64,000 bases of DNA from positions 1 to 64,000 of the forward strand of contig NZ_CASFQD010000055.1 in the NCBI RefSeq assembly GCF_949296715.1, in the 5' to 3' direction. How positions within the stretch are numbered: position 1 is the first letter of the stretch; the number at the start of each line of letters is the position of its first letter. The notes under the pieces were generated by a model, which had not been told where the DNA came from, searched no databases, and worked only from the letters and a program-made list of their open reading frames with translations. Source of the stretch: an uncultured Alistipes sp. Its GTDB lineage: Bacteria; Bacteroidota; Bacteroidia; Bacteroidales; Rikenellaceae. Shown here in pieces: positions 43,294 to 51,923 of this stretch. The translations under genes and the position numbers were made by a program.

Positions 43294-44111
43294 GCAACGC
43301 GAAGAGAACCTACAAACGCGCCCTGACCATCGCCGGCAGCGACCCGAGCGGCGGCGCGGGCATCCAGGCCGACCTGAAGGCCTTTTCGGCCTGCGGGTGC
43401 TTCGGCACCTCGGCCATTGTCGCCGTCGTCGACGAGAACACCGTGGGGGTCACGGGCGTGCACCCCGTCCCGGTGGAGTTCGTCGTGGGACAGATCCGCT
43501 CGGTGCTGGACGACATCGGCGCCGACGCCATCAAAATCGGCATGCTCCACTCCTCGGAGCTCATCCGCGCCGTGAAAGAGACCCTCGCCCACTATGCGAT
43601 CCGCAACATCGTGCTCGACCCGGTGATGGTCGCCACGTCGGGCGACGCCCTGCTGCAGCGCGACGCCGTGGCGACGCTGCGCGACGAACTGATCCCCTGC
43701 GCGCGGGTCATCACGCCCAACATTCCCGAGGCCGAATTGCTGCTCGGCGAGCGCCTCACGCGGCAGGAGGAGCTGCCCGACGCCGCGCGGCGCCTTTCGC
43801 GTGACGGACGGGTCTCGGTGCTGCTCAAGGCCGGGCACCTGCAGGACAACATGCTGACCGACATCTTCTACAACGCCGAGACGGACCGCATCCTGCCGCT
43901 GCGCTCGCCGCGCGTCGTGACGGTCAACACCCACGGCACGGGCTGCACCATCTCGTCGGCCTTCGCGGCCTTCCTGGCCCGCGGATTCGAGCTCGACGAG
44001 GCGGCCACACGCGCCAAGGAGTACATCGCCGCGGCGATTGCCGCCGGAGCCCGCTACGAGATCGGCCACGGCCACGGACCCGTGCACCACTTCTTCAACT
44101 TCTGGGAGTAA
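43290..44111 (+). CDS. thiD: HMP/HMP-phosphate kinase ThiD
   Basis: 273 aa ribokinase-like enzyme that phosphorylates HMP twice to give the pyrophosphate used by ThiE. Motifs: LTIAGSDPSGGAGIQADLKAF near residue 12, IKIGMLHS near 84, VLDPVMVATSGDALL near 110, and the anion-hole/catalytic NTHGTGCTISSAFAA near 215. The ATG at 43290 is chosen for its 4-bp overlap with tenA; an in-frame ATG at 43281 is possible. Last gene of the operon. Confidence 0.93.
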   Translation: MSNAKRTYKRALTIAGSDPSGGAGIQADLKAFSACGCFGTSAIVAVVDENTVGVTGVHPVPVEFVVGQIRSVLDDIGADAIKIGMLHSSELIRAVKETLAHYAIRNIVLDPVMVATSGDALLQRDAVATLRDELIPCARVITPNIPEAELLLGERLTRQEELPDAARRLSRDGRVSVLLKAGHLQDNMLTDIFYNAETDRILPLRSPRVVTVNTHGTGCTISSAFAAFLARGFELDEAATRAKEYIAAAIAAGARYEIGHGHGPVHHFFNFWE

Positions 44112-44137
44112 CCCCCGGAAGCAGCACCGGCAAAGGC

Positions 44138-44171
44138 AACGCCCGGGAGAGTTGGACCTCTCCCGGGCGTT
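44138..44171 (+). terminator. terminator of the thi operon
   Basis: 14-bp perfect stem (44138-44151 with 44158-44171) followed by a short T run. The rest of the gap to the next gene shows nothing else. Confidence 0.85.
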
Positions 44172-44367
44172 TTCGGTTGCAGTGCCCGCCGCATTCCTTG
44201 CCGAAACGGGCACAAACGGGCCATGACGCATCATCACCGGCATGCCGACACCGGCGTTCTGCGTGCGTCGTCAGCGTGTGCGACCGGCAGCAGCCAGCTC
44301 TGCCCTGTCCGAGCGGTCGGCCATGTCTTGCATTCCAGAAGACGGGATGGTGCTGCCGCCGGGCGGA

Positions 44368-45054
44368 TCAGAAAAGGGCCTTTTTCCCGACAATCCGTTT
44401 CAGGCTGTCGACCGTAAGCGCCGGATCGTAGACGACCCTTGCGCCCGAGGCCTCCTCCAGCAGCCGGACATACTCCGCCATCAGGCAGGTGCCGATCGAC
44501 CCGCGCAGCGAGTCGAGCCGCTCCGGATGCGCGACGGGCCAGACATAGATAACGGTCTCGCCGCCGACATTCGTCTGATACGACTGCGTGCCGCAGCGCT
44601 GCGGCCGCTCCTCGTACATGGCTACCCGGTCCTCGAGCGTCGCCAGTTTGTACGCCGAGATCACGCCCCGCCCGGCCGCCTCACGCAGCAGCGGCAGGAA
44701 CTTTTTCTGCTCCTTGAGCGAAGCATGGTCGATGATGAGCCAGACGGCATCGTAGGACTCCGCCGCCAGCCCTTCGGGCAGACCGTCGCGCAGCAGCGAG
44801 GCGACGAGCCGCATGTTCTCGCGGTCGATGCGCTCCATCTCGGCACCGGCCGCCACGAGCGAATCGACGAGCGCGGCCGAATACTCCCCGTCGTTGACCC
44901 GGCGGTTCATCTCCAGAAGCTGCATGCGCACCTGCTGGTCGCGTGCGGCCGCCTCACGCAGCAGCGAATCGGGGTTCTGCGCCCGGCCCGGAAACGGAAG
45001 CGCCAGCAGACACAGAAACAAGGGAAGCGTGCAAAACAGTCTTTTCATCTTCAC
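44368..45054 (-). CDS. secreted DUF6624-like protein
   Basis: 228 aa. Signal peptide (MKMKRLFCTLPLFLCLLALP) with probable cleavage after GRA. The mature part is helical and contains DAVWLIIDHASLKEQKKFLP, LLREAAGRGVISAYKLATLEDR and RPQRCGTQ, the pattern I associate with DUF6624. These proteins are periplasmic and of unknown function. It is a single-gene unit, divergent from glutamine synthetase. Confidence 0.75.
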   Translation of the reverse strand: MKMKRLFCTLPLFLCLLALPFPGRAQNPDSLLREAAARDQQVRMQLLEMNRRVNDGEYSAALVDSLVAAGAEMERIDRENMRLVASLLRDGLPEGLAAESYDAVWLIIDHASLKEQKKFLPLLREAAGRGVISAYKLATLEDRVAMYEERPQRCGTQSYQTNVGGETVIYVWPVAHPERLDSLRGSIGTCLMAEYVRLLEEASGARVVYDPALTVDSLKRIVGKKALF

Positions 45055-45238
45055 CGGGAACTTGTCGTTACATTAGGTAAAGTTACGTTTTTTTTGAAAA
45101 ATCCGGTCTGCATCCGCGCTTTTTTTGAACGGCAGGCGCACGCACACCTCCAAACAGGCGGCGCAGCGGACATTTCGCCCTGCGTTCCGAAAATCTGCCG
45201 GATTCCGGCACGCAGACCTTAAAAAAATCGTCCAAAAA

Positions 45239-45268
45239 TTGCCGTATTATTAATTTTTTGTATCTTTA
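45239..45268 (+). promoter_or_regulatory. promoter for glutamine synthetase (TTG-N19-TATCTTTA)
   Basis: TTG at 45239-45241 and TATCTTTA at 45261-45268, 19-bp spacing; last base differs from the consensus. Leader of about 50 nt. Confidence 0.6.
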
Positions 45269-45325
45269 AGGGCAATTTAACTTTCGAATCGACGCAAAAA
45301 TGATTTTGTAAACTTCATAAATGTT

Positions 45326-46828
45326 ATGACGACCAACCTGAACCCCGATCCGCTGGTGCGCTTTCTCGGAAAGCCCCGGGCCGAATTCACCCGCGCGGAC
45401 ATCGTCCGCTATGTCAAGGAGAACGGGATCGAAATGGTCAACCTCCGCTACCCCGGTGCCGACGGACGGTTGAAAACCCTGAACTTCATCATCAACGACG
45501 AGGAGTATCTCGAGAGCATCCTCACCTGTGGCGAGCGCGTCGACGGGTCGAGCCTCTTCCCCTACATCGAAGCCGGGGCGAGCGATCTCTACGTCGTGCC
45601 GCGTTACCGCACGGCCTTCCGCAACCCCTTCAGCGAAATTCCGGCCGTGGACCTGCTCTGCAGCTACTACACGAAGGACGGCACGCCGCTGGACATGGCC
45701 CCCGAGCAGACGCTGCGCCGCGCCCACGAGGAGCTGCGCCGCGCAACGGGGCTCGACTTCCACGTCATGGGCGAGCTGGAGTTCTACGTCGTGAGCCCCC
45801 TGCAGGGACTCTTCCTCGCCGACGACCAGAAGGGCTACCACGAATCGACCCCCTTCAACAAGGGAGCCGCCTTCCGCACGCTGGCCATGAAGTACATCGC
45901 CGAGGCGGGCGGACTGATCAAATACGGACACTCCGAGGTGGGCAACTTCACGCAGGGTGACCGGATGTACGAGCAGAACGAGATCGAGTTCCTGCCCACC
46001 GACCTGGAGGATGCCGCCGATCAGCTGATGGTCGCCAAGTGGATCATCCGCACGCTGGCATGCGAACAGGGCGTCGACGTGACCTTCGCGCCGAAGATCA
46101 CCGTCGGCAAGGCCGGCAGCGGGCTGCACATCCATACGCGCCTGATGCGGCAGGGCCGCAACGCCATGGTCACCGACGACGGCACGCTCTCGGACAATGC
46201 CCTGAAGGCCATTGCCGGGTACCTCTCGCTGGCCCCGTCGCTCACAGCCTTCGGCAATACGAACCCCACCTCCTACTTCCGCCTCGTGCCGCACCAGGAG
46301 GCCCCGACGAACATCTGCTGGGGCGACCGCAACCGCTCGGTGCTCGTGCGCGTGCCGCTGGGCTGGAGCGCCGGAGCCAACCGCATGGCCTGCGACGCCA
46401 ACCCCAACGAGAAACCCTCGGCGCTGGACGTGAACCTCAAGCAGACGGTCGAATTCCGCTGCCCGGACGGCTCGGCGGACATCTACCTGCTGCTGGCAGG
46501 ACTGGCCGTGGCGGCCCGTCACGGTTTCGAAATGGAGAACGGCCTGCAATACGCCCGCGACCGCTACGTCGACGTCAACATCTTCGACGAGAAGCACAAG
46601 GAGGTGCTCGCACGTTTGAGCCAGCTGCCCGCCTCGTGCGAGGAGTCGGCCCGGCGGCTCGAGGAGCAGCGGGCGATCTACGAGCGGCACGGCGTCTTCG
46701 CTCCGCGCCTGATCGACGGGCTCATCGCGCGCCTTGCGGCCTTCCGCGACGCCAACCTGCGCAGCGAACTGCAGGACGACAAGGAACGCATCGCCGAACT
46801 GGTCAAAAGCAACTTCTACTGCGGATAA
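45326..46828 (+). CDS. glnA: glutamine synthetase
   Basis: 500 aa cytosolic enzyme making glutamine from glutamate, ammonia and ATP. It has a beta-grasp N-terminal domain (IEMVNLRYPGADGRLKTL, residues ~35-52) and a catalytic domain with metal-binding MGELEFYV near 150, NEIEFLP near 220, KAGSGLHIHTRL near 262, the ammonia/glutamate-binding NPTSYFRLVPHQEAPTN near 313 and the R-PL-W segment after it. It resembles the GSI/beta-type short form. No GSI adenylylation tyrosine motif was identified. Confidence 0.92.
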   Translation: MTTNLNPDPLVRFLGKPRAEFTRADIVRYVKENGIEMVNLRYPGADGRLKTLNFIINDEEYLESILTCGERVDGSSLFPYIEAGASDLYVVPRYRTAFRNPFSEIPAVDLLCSYYTKDGTPLDMAPEQTLRRAHEELRRATGLDFHVMGELEFYVVSPLQGLFLADDQKGYHESTPFNKGAAFRTLAMKYIAEAGGLIKYGHSEVGNFTQGDRMYEQNEIEFLPTDLEDAADQLMVAKWIIRTLACEQGVDVTFAPKITVGKAGSGLHIHTRLMRQGRNAMVTDDGTLSDNALKAIAGYLSLAPSLTAFGNTNPTSYFRLVPHQEAPTNICWGDRNRSVLVRVPLGWSAGANRMACDANPNEKPSALDVNLKQTVEFRCPDGSADIYLLLAGLAVAARHGFEMENGLQYARDRYVDVNIFDEKHKEVLARLSQLPASCEESARRLEEQRAIYERHGVFAPRLIDGLIARLAAFRDANLRSELQDDKERIAELVKSNFYCG

Positions 46829-46857
46829 CCGCCGCGGAAAAGCACCGGATCATACGC

Positions 46858-46891
46858 AAACAGCCCCGCATCTTCTTATGCGGGGCTGTTT
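46858..46891 (+). terminator. terminator after glutamine synthetase
   Basis: 13-bp stem (46858-46870 with 46879-46891), 8-nt loop, then T-rich sequence. Confidence 0.85.
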
Positions 46892-46930
46892 CGTTTTGCT
46901 GTCTGCTGTCCGATGCTCGGGAAAGGGCGG

Positions 46931-47458
46931 CTATACACCGGGGGCCGGGGGCGGTGTTCCGGCCGGATCGGCAGGCGGAGTCGGAGGAGGCGGAACGGGG
47001 TCCGTCCCGGCAGGCAATGCGGGAGAGACTGCGGCTTCACCGCCCGGAGGAGGCGGTGGCAGTGTTCCGGGAACTTCGCCCGGCGGCGGAGGCAGAGGCG
47101 GCGCGGCCGGATCGTCCGGTGCTGCGGGAGGAGGCGGAACGGTACCCGTCCCGGCAGGTGCCGAAGCAGCGGTCACACGGGGACCCGCTCCGGGCGGCAG
47201 CGGGTTCGCATCCGGAGGCGGCGGAGGAAGGGGATCGCCGTCGGGATGCGGAGGAGGCACCTCGGGGCCGTGTCCGGGCCGGGGCGGCTTGTCATGCGGC
47301 TTCGGGGGCCGCGGCCGCTCCTTGTCGTGAGGAGGCTTGTACCGATGATGCGCCGTCGGCGGCACAGGCACCGGCTTCGGAGGGCGGACGGCACAGGAGG
47401 TGGTCAACAGTCCCGACAACACGATGCCGAGACACAACAGCACTCTTCCGGTCTTCAT
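46931..47458 (-). CDS. proline-rich lipoprotein
   Basis: 175 aa. Lipoprotein signal MKTGRVLLCLGIVLSGLLTTSC with lipobox TTSC. The whole mature chain is low-complexity: Pro, Gly, Asp and Ala dominate, with runs such as PLPPPPPDAN, PPPPPGG and VPPPP, plus a basic His/Lys/Arg segment near the N-terminus (HHRYKPPHDKERPRP). No folded domain is visible. It may be a cell-envelope spacer or peptidoglycan-spanning protein, by analogy only. The opposite strand shows a long Gly-rich shadow frame. Confidence 0.65.
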   Translation of the reverse strand: MKTGRVLLCLGIVLSGLLTTSCAVRPPKPVPVPPTAHHRYKPPHDKERPRPPKPHDKPPRPGHGPEVPPPHPDGDPLPPPPPDANPLPPGAGPRVTAASAPAGTGTVPPPPAAPDDPAAPPLPPPPGEVPGTLPPPPPGGEAAVSPALPAGTDPVPPPPTPPADPAGTPPPAPGV

Positions 47459-47682
47459 GGCAGGTGGTTTTAGAGGTTTGTCGTGATAAATATACGAAAA
47501 ACAACTGCAAAATCCATGCTTGCCGGAATTTTTGTCCCGACACAAACCCGGCGGCAGCCCGACTGCCCGGATATGCCACAAACGCGCCGAAACGGTTTAT
47601 GAAACGAAATAATACCGATTTTATTTCACCACACACCACCCAATATTTCGAGATAAAACCACCCGTTCGGGCCATATCGAAA

Positions 47683-47711
47683 CAAAATGAAATAAAAAAT
47701 ATTTCGTTTTG
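47683..47711 (+). promoter_or_regulatory. candidate operator upstream of glpA
   Basis: 12-bp inverted repeat with one mismatch (CAAAATGAAATA with TATTTCGTTTTG) and 5-bp A-rich spacer, ending 1 bp before the -33 TTTG. It sits in an AT-rich 307-bp gap with further GAAAT/ATTTC words. No other feature seen in that gap besides the promoter. Confidence 0.45.
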
Positions 47712-47712
47712 A

Positions 47713-47743
47713 TTTGTTTTCCCGAAATAATCCCTTATATTTG
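47713..47743 (+). promoter_or_regulatory. promoter for the glp operon (TTTG-N19-TATATTTG)
   Basis: TTTG at 47713-47716 and TATATTTG at 47736-47743, 19-bp spacing, 22 bp before the glpA ATG. Confidence 0.75.
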
Positions 47744-47765
47744 CGGTAAATTAACCGACCAACCT

Positions 47766-49388
47766 ATGGACAAAACGTATGATGTCATCATCATCGGCGG
47801 CGGAGCCACGGGAGCAGGCATCGCACGGGACTGCTCGCTGCGGGGCATCCGGGCGCTGCTGCTGGAGCGTTCCGACATCTCGACCGGAGCAACCGGCCGC
47901 AACCACGGACTGCTGCACAGCGGAGCACGCTACGCCGTGACGGACCACGAATCTGCCGTGGAGTGTATCCGGGAGAACATGATTCTGCGCAGGATCGCGG
48001 CACACTGCGTGGAGGAGACCGACGGACTGTTTATCTCGCTGCCCGAAGACGGGCTGGAGTATCAGTCCGTTTTCGTTGACGCCTGCCGCAAGGCCGGCAT
48101 CCGGGCAGACATCATCGACCCGGCCGAGGCGCGGAGGCTCGAGCCTTCGGTCAACCCGGCGCTCGTCGGCGCCGTGCGCGTGCCGGACGGAGCGGTCGAC
48201 CCCTTCCGCCTCACCTCGTCGAACATCCTCGACGCCACGGCCCATGGTGCCGAAATACGCACCTACACCGAAGTGCGGGAGCTCCTGCGCGAGCAGGACC
48301 GCATCGTCGGCGTCAAGGCCTACGACCACCGCGCGCACTGCGAAGTGACGTTCCGCGCGCAGGTGGTCATCAACGCCGGCGGCATCTGGGGCCACGGCAT
48401 CGCCGCCAAGGCGGGCATCACGGTGAACATGCTCCCGGCCAAGGGGGCCCTGCTGATCTTCGGCCACCGCGTGAACAACCTCGTGCTGAACCGCTGCCGC
48501 AAGCCGGCCGACGCCGACATCCTGGTGCCGGGCGATACGATCTCGCTCATCGGCACCACGTCGAGCAAGATTCCCTACGACCAGATCGACAACATGGTCA
48601 TCACACCCGACGAGGTGGACATCCTGCTGCGCGAAGGCGAGAAGCTCGCCCCACAGCTGGCCCAGACGCGCATCCTGCGCGCCTATGCGGGCGTGCGGCC
48701 CCTCGTGGCCTCGGACAACGATCCGAGCGGCCGCACCGTGAGCCGCGGCATCGTGCTGCTCGACCACGCGCAGCGCGACGGCCTGGAGGGCTTCATCACC
48801 ATCACGGGCGGCAAGCTGATGACCTACCGTCTGATGGCCGAGTGGGCCACAGACCTCGTCTGCAAAAAACTCGGCATCGACGCCGTGTGCCGCACGGCCG
48901 AAATCCCGCTGCCCGGCTCGACCGAAAACCGCAGGGAGGTCGACCGCAAGTTGCGCAACAAGCCCCTCGCCCAGCGCCGCTCGACGATCGCGCGCCACGG
49001 CGCCCTCGCCACGAAGATCGGCGACGGAGACTCGATCCGCAACAGCCTGGTCTGCGAATGCGAGGAGGTCTCGATCGGCGAGGTGGAATATGCGCTGGAG
49101 AACCTCTCGGTGAACAACCTGGTCGACCTGCGCCGCCGCACGCGCATCGGCATGGGCACGTGCCAGGGCGAGTTGTGCGCCTGCCGCGCCGCCGGCATCA
49201 TGGGCCGCCGGAACCCGATCTGCGCCCGCAAGGCGAAGGCCGACCTGGTGCGCTTCCTGAACGAACGCTGGAAAGGCATGGAGCCCATCGCCTGGGGCGA
49301 CACGCTGCGTGAGAGCGAATACACGACGTGGGTCTACGAAAGCGTATGCGGATTAACGGACGAAACGGAAAAAACAGCTGCAAAATGA
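47766..49388 (+). CDS. glpA: anaerobic glycerol-3-phosphate dehydrogenase subunit A
   Basis: 540 aa. FAD-binding catalytic subunit that oxidises glycerol-3-phosphate to DHAP. N-terminal dinucleotide fold DVIIIGGGATGAGIARDCSLRG (in pieces, residues ~6-27), GATGRNHGLLHSGARYAVTD near 45, GGIWGHGIAAKAG near 205 and the C-terminal BFD-like [2Fe-2S] region (VCECEEVSIGEVEYAL near 430; GTCQGELCACR near 462). The ATG at 47766 is supported by the promoter. The stop overlaps glpB (ATGA). Confidence 0.95.
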   Translation: MDKTYDVIIIGGGATGAGIARDCSLRGIRALLLERSDISTGATGRNHGLLHSGARYAVTDHESAVECIRENMILRRIAAHCVEETDGLFISLPEDGLEYQSVFVDACRKAGIRADIIDPAEARRLEPSVNPALVGAVRVPDGAVDPFRLTSSNILDATAHGAEIRTYTEVRELLREQDRIVGVKAYDHRAHCEVTFRAQVVINAGGIWGHGIAAKAGITVNMLPAKGALLIFGHRVNNLVLNRCRKPADADILVPGDTISLIGTTSSKIPYDQIDNMVITPDEVDILLREGEKLAPQLAQTRILRAYAGVRPLVASDNDPSGRTVSRGIVLLDHAQRDGLEGFITITGGKLMTYRLMAEWATDLVCKKLGIDAVCRTAEIPLPGSTENRREVDRKLRNKPLAQRRSTIARHGALATKIGDGDSIRNSLVCECEEVSIGEVEYALENLSVNNLVDLRRRTRIGMGTCQGELCACRAAGIMGRRNPICARKAKADLVRFLNERWKGMEPIAWGDTLRESEYTTWVYESVCGLTDETEKTAAK

Positions 49389-50650
49389 GATTCGATACTG
49401 TAATCATCGGAGGAGGGCTCTCCGGCATGGCCTGCGGCATCCGACTGGCCGAAGCCGGACAAAAATGCGCCATCGTCTCGCAGGGACAGAGCGCCCTGCA
49501 CTTTTCATCGGGATCGTTCGACCTGCTCGGCCGCCTGCCCGACGGGCAGCCCGTCACCGACCCGCTGGCGGGTATCGCCTCGCTCGAACAGAGCGATCCG
49601 GAGCACCCCTATGCCCGGATCGGCGCCGCGGCCTGCGCCGCCTACGCCGCCGAAGCGCCCGAGCTGCTGCGCCGGGTCGGCATCCGCGTTGCGGGCGACT
49701 GCCGCCGCAACCACTGGCGCATCACTCCCATGGGCAAGGCCAAGGCCACGTGGCTGACCATCGACGGCTACCTCACGGCCGCCGAAGCAGGCAAGCTGCC
49801 CTTCCGCAAGGTCTGCATCGTCAACGTGGAGGGCTTTCTGGACTTCTATCCCGAATTCATCGCCGAAGAGTTCCGCCACCACGGCGTCGAATGCCGCTTC
49901 GGCACGATCAACCTCCCGGACCTGGAGCAGATCCGCAAGAACCCGAGCGAGATGCGCTCGGCCAACATCGCCCGCGTCTTCGACCACGACCGGAACCTCG
50001 AGGCGCTGGCCACGCGCATCCGCGAGGTGATCGGCGACTGCGAGGCGGTGATCCTGCCCGCCATCATCGGCATCACGCGCAACGACTCGCTCGAGGTGCT
50101 GCGCCGGCAGGTCGCACAGCCCGTCTACCTGCTGCCGACGCTTCCGCCGTCGATCCCCGGCATCCGGGCCCAGCAGGCGCTCCAGCACCGTTTCCGCGCC
50201 CTCGGCGGCGAATACTTCCTCGGCGACTCGGTCCTCCGGGCCGACTTCGACGGGCCGAGCGTCAAGCGGATCTACACGGCCAACCACGGCGACATCCCCT
50301 TCGAGGCCGACCACTTCGTCCTGGCCTCGGGCAGCTTCTTCAGCCGCGGCCTCGTCGCCACGCCCGACCGGATTCTCGAACCCGTCTTCGGCGTCGACAC
50401 GCAGTACGTGCCAGACCGCGCGGAGTGGTACACGCTGCGTTTCTTCGACCGGCAGAACTACCAGGCCTTCGGCGTGCGCACCGACCGCACGCTGCACGCG
50501 CTGCGGCAGGGCGCCGTCATCGAAAACCTCTATTGCGCGGGGGCAGGCCTCGCCGGATTCCATCCCGTACAGGACGGATGCGGCGCCGGCGTCTCGCTCC
50601 TCTCGGCTCTCAGTGTTGCGGACAGGATATTAAACGACAAACAGTCATGA
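49385..50650 (+). CDS. glpB: anaerobic glycerol-3-phosphate dehydrogenase subunit B
   Basis: 421 aa flavoprotein. Dinucleotide fold DTVIIGGGLSGMACGIRLAE (residues ~4-23), GALHFSSGSFDLLGRLPDG-like segment near 40, PTLPPSIPGIRAQQAL near 255 and the C-terminal FAD motif NLYCAGAGLAGFHPVQDGCG near 382. It forms the membrane-associated complex with GlpA and GlpC. Overlaps both neighbours by 4 bp. Confidence 0.93.
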   Translation: MRFDTVIIGGGLSGMACGIRLAEAGQKCAIVSQGQSALHFSSGSFDLLGRLPDGQPVTDPLAGIASLEQSDPEHPYARIGAAACAAYAAEAPELLRRVGIRVAGDCRRNHWRITPMGKAKATWLTIDGYLTAAEAGKLPFRKVCIVNVEGFLDFYPEFIAEEFRHHGVECRFGTINLPDLEQIRKNPSEMRSANIARVFDHDRNLEALATRIREVIGDCEAVILPAIIGITRNDSLEVLRRQVAQPVYLLPTLPPSIPGIRAQQALQHRFRALGGEYFLGDSVLRADFDGPSVKRIYTANHGDIPFEADHFVLASGSFFSRGLVATPDRILEPVFGVDTQYVPDRAEWYTLRFFDRQNYQAFGVRTDRTLHALRQGAVIENLYCAGAGLAGFHPVQDGCGAGVSLLSALSVADRILNDKQS

Positions 50651-51873
50651 ACATACAGCAGAACAGCGTCAGCGAAAACAACTTCGAGCAGTGCATCAAG
50701 TGCACGATCTGCACGGTCTACTGCCCCGTGGCGGCCGCAAACCCGGACTATCCGGGGCCGAAGCAGGCGGGACCCGACGGCGAGCGTCTGCGGCTCAAGC
50801 AACCGGACTTCTACGACAACGCCCTGAAATACTGCATGAACTGCAAGCGCTGCGAGGTGGCATGCCCCTCGAACGTGCGCATCGGCGACATCATCCAGTC
50901 GGCCCGCATCAAGTACGGGCCGCAGCGCAACACCTCGCTGCGGAACTTCGTGCTGTCGAACACCGACCTGGTGGGTTCGCTCGCCACACCGTTCGCCCCG
51001 ATCGTCAACTCGGCCGTGGCGCTCAAACCCGTGCGCTACGTGATGGACAAGGTGATGGCGATCGACCACCGGCGCGTCTTCCCCAAATACGCCCACGGGA
51101 CCTTCACCTCGTGGTACCGCAAGCATGCGGCCGCCGCGCAGGCCGCCTACGCGAAGCAGGTGGCCTACTTCCACGGCTGCTACGTCAACTACAACAACCC
51201 GCAGCTGGGCAAGGACCTGATCCGCATCATGAACGCCCTGGGCAACGGCGTGCAGCTGCTCGACAAGGAGAAGTGCTGCGGCGTGGCACTCATCTCCAAC
51301 GGGCTCTACAAGCAGGCGCGGCGCCAGGCCGAGACGAACCTCGCGTCGATCCGCCGGGCCGTGAGCGACCGCGGGCTGACGGTGCTGGCCACCTCGTCGA
51401 CCTGCACGTTCACGCTGCGCGACGAGTATCCGCACCTGCTCGAAATGAAGAACGACGACGTGCGCGACCGCGTCGAGCTGGCCACGCGCTACCTCTACCG
51501 GCTCATCACGGAGCAGGGCGCACGGCTCCGCTTCCGCGAGGACGCCGCCCCGCTGCGCATCGCCTACCACACGCCCTGCCACATGGAGAAGATGGGCTGG
51601 GCCTACTACTCGATCGAACTGCTGCGGATGATCCCGGGCGTGGAGGTCACCGTGCTCGACTCGCAGTGCTGCGGCATCGCCGGCACCTACGGATTCAAGA
51701 AGGAGAACTACGCCACGTCGCAGGCCGTGGGCGAAGGGCTCTTCCGGCAGATCGAAGCCTCGGGCGCCGACCTCGTGGCCACGGACTGCGAGACCTGCAA
51801 ATGGCAGATCGAGATGTCCACGAGCAAGCGCTGCGAGCACCCGCTGACGATCCTCGCCTCGCGGCTGGCATGA
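50647..51873 (+). CDS. glpC: anaerobic glycerol-3-phosphate dehydrogenase subunit C
   Basis: 408 aa iron-sulfur/CCG-domain subunit passing electrons from GlpAB to the quinone pool. It has two ferredoxin-type clusters (CIKCTICTVYCP near residue 16; CMNCKRCEVACP near 63) and two CCG domains (FHGCYVNYNNPQLG with KEKCCGVAL near 180-215; HTPCHMEKMG with DSQCCGIAGTYG near 310-345). Start chosen at the ATG overlapping the glpB stop. Confidence 0.94.
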   Translation: MNIQQNSVSENNFEQCIKCTICTVYCPVAAANPDYPGPKQAGPDGERLRLKQPDFYDNALKYCMNCKRCEVACPSNVRIGDIIQSARIKYGPQRNTSLRNFVLSNTDLVGSLATPFAPIVNSAVALKPVRYVMDKVMAIDHRRVFPKYAHGTFTSWYRKHAAAAQAAYAKQVAYFHGCYVNYNNPQLGKDLIRIMNALGNGVQLLDKEKCCGVALISNGLYKQARRQAETNLASIRRAVSDRGLTVLATSSTCTFTLRDEYPHLLEMKNDDVRDRVELATRYLYRLITEQGARLRFREDAAPLRIAYHTPCHMEKMGWAYYSIELLRMIPGVEVTVLDSQCCGIAGTYGFKKENYATSQAVGEGLFRQIEASGADLVATDCETCKWQIEMSTSKRCEHPLTILASRLA

Positions 51874-51923
51874 ACAGACACACACAAGGAAGCAAACCTT
51901 AACAACCTAAACCTACTTGCAAC

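Noticed and set aside
46734..47330. Long Gly-rich plus-strand frame opposite the proline-rich lipoprotein
   Set aside because: It is a composition shadow of the CCN-rich minus-strand gene, has no start signals and overlaps the glutamine synthetase end and terminator.
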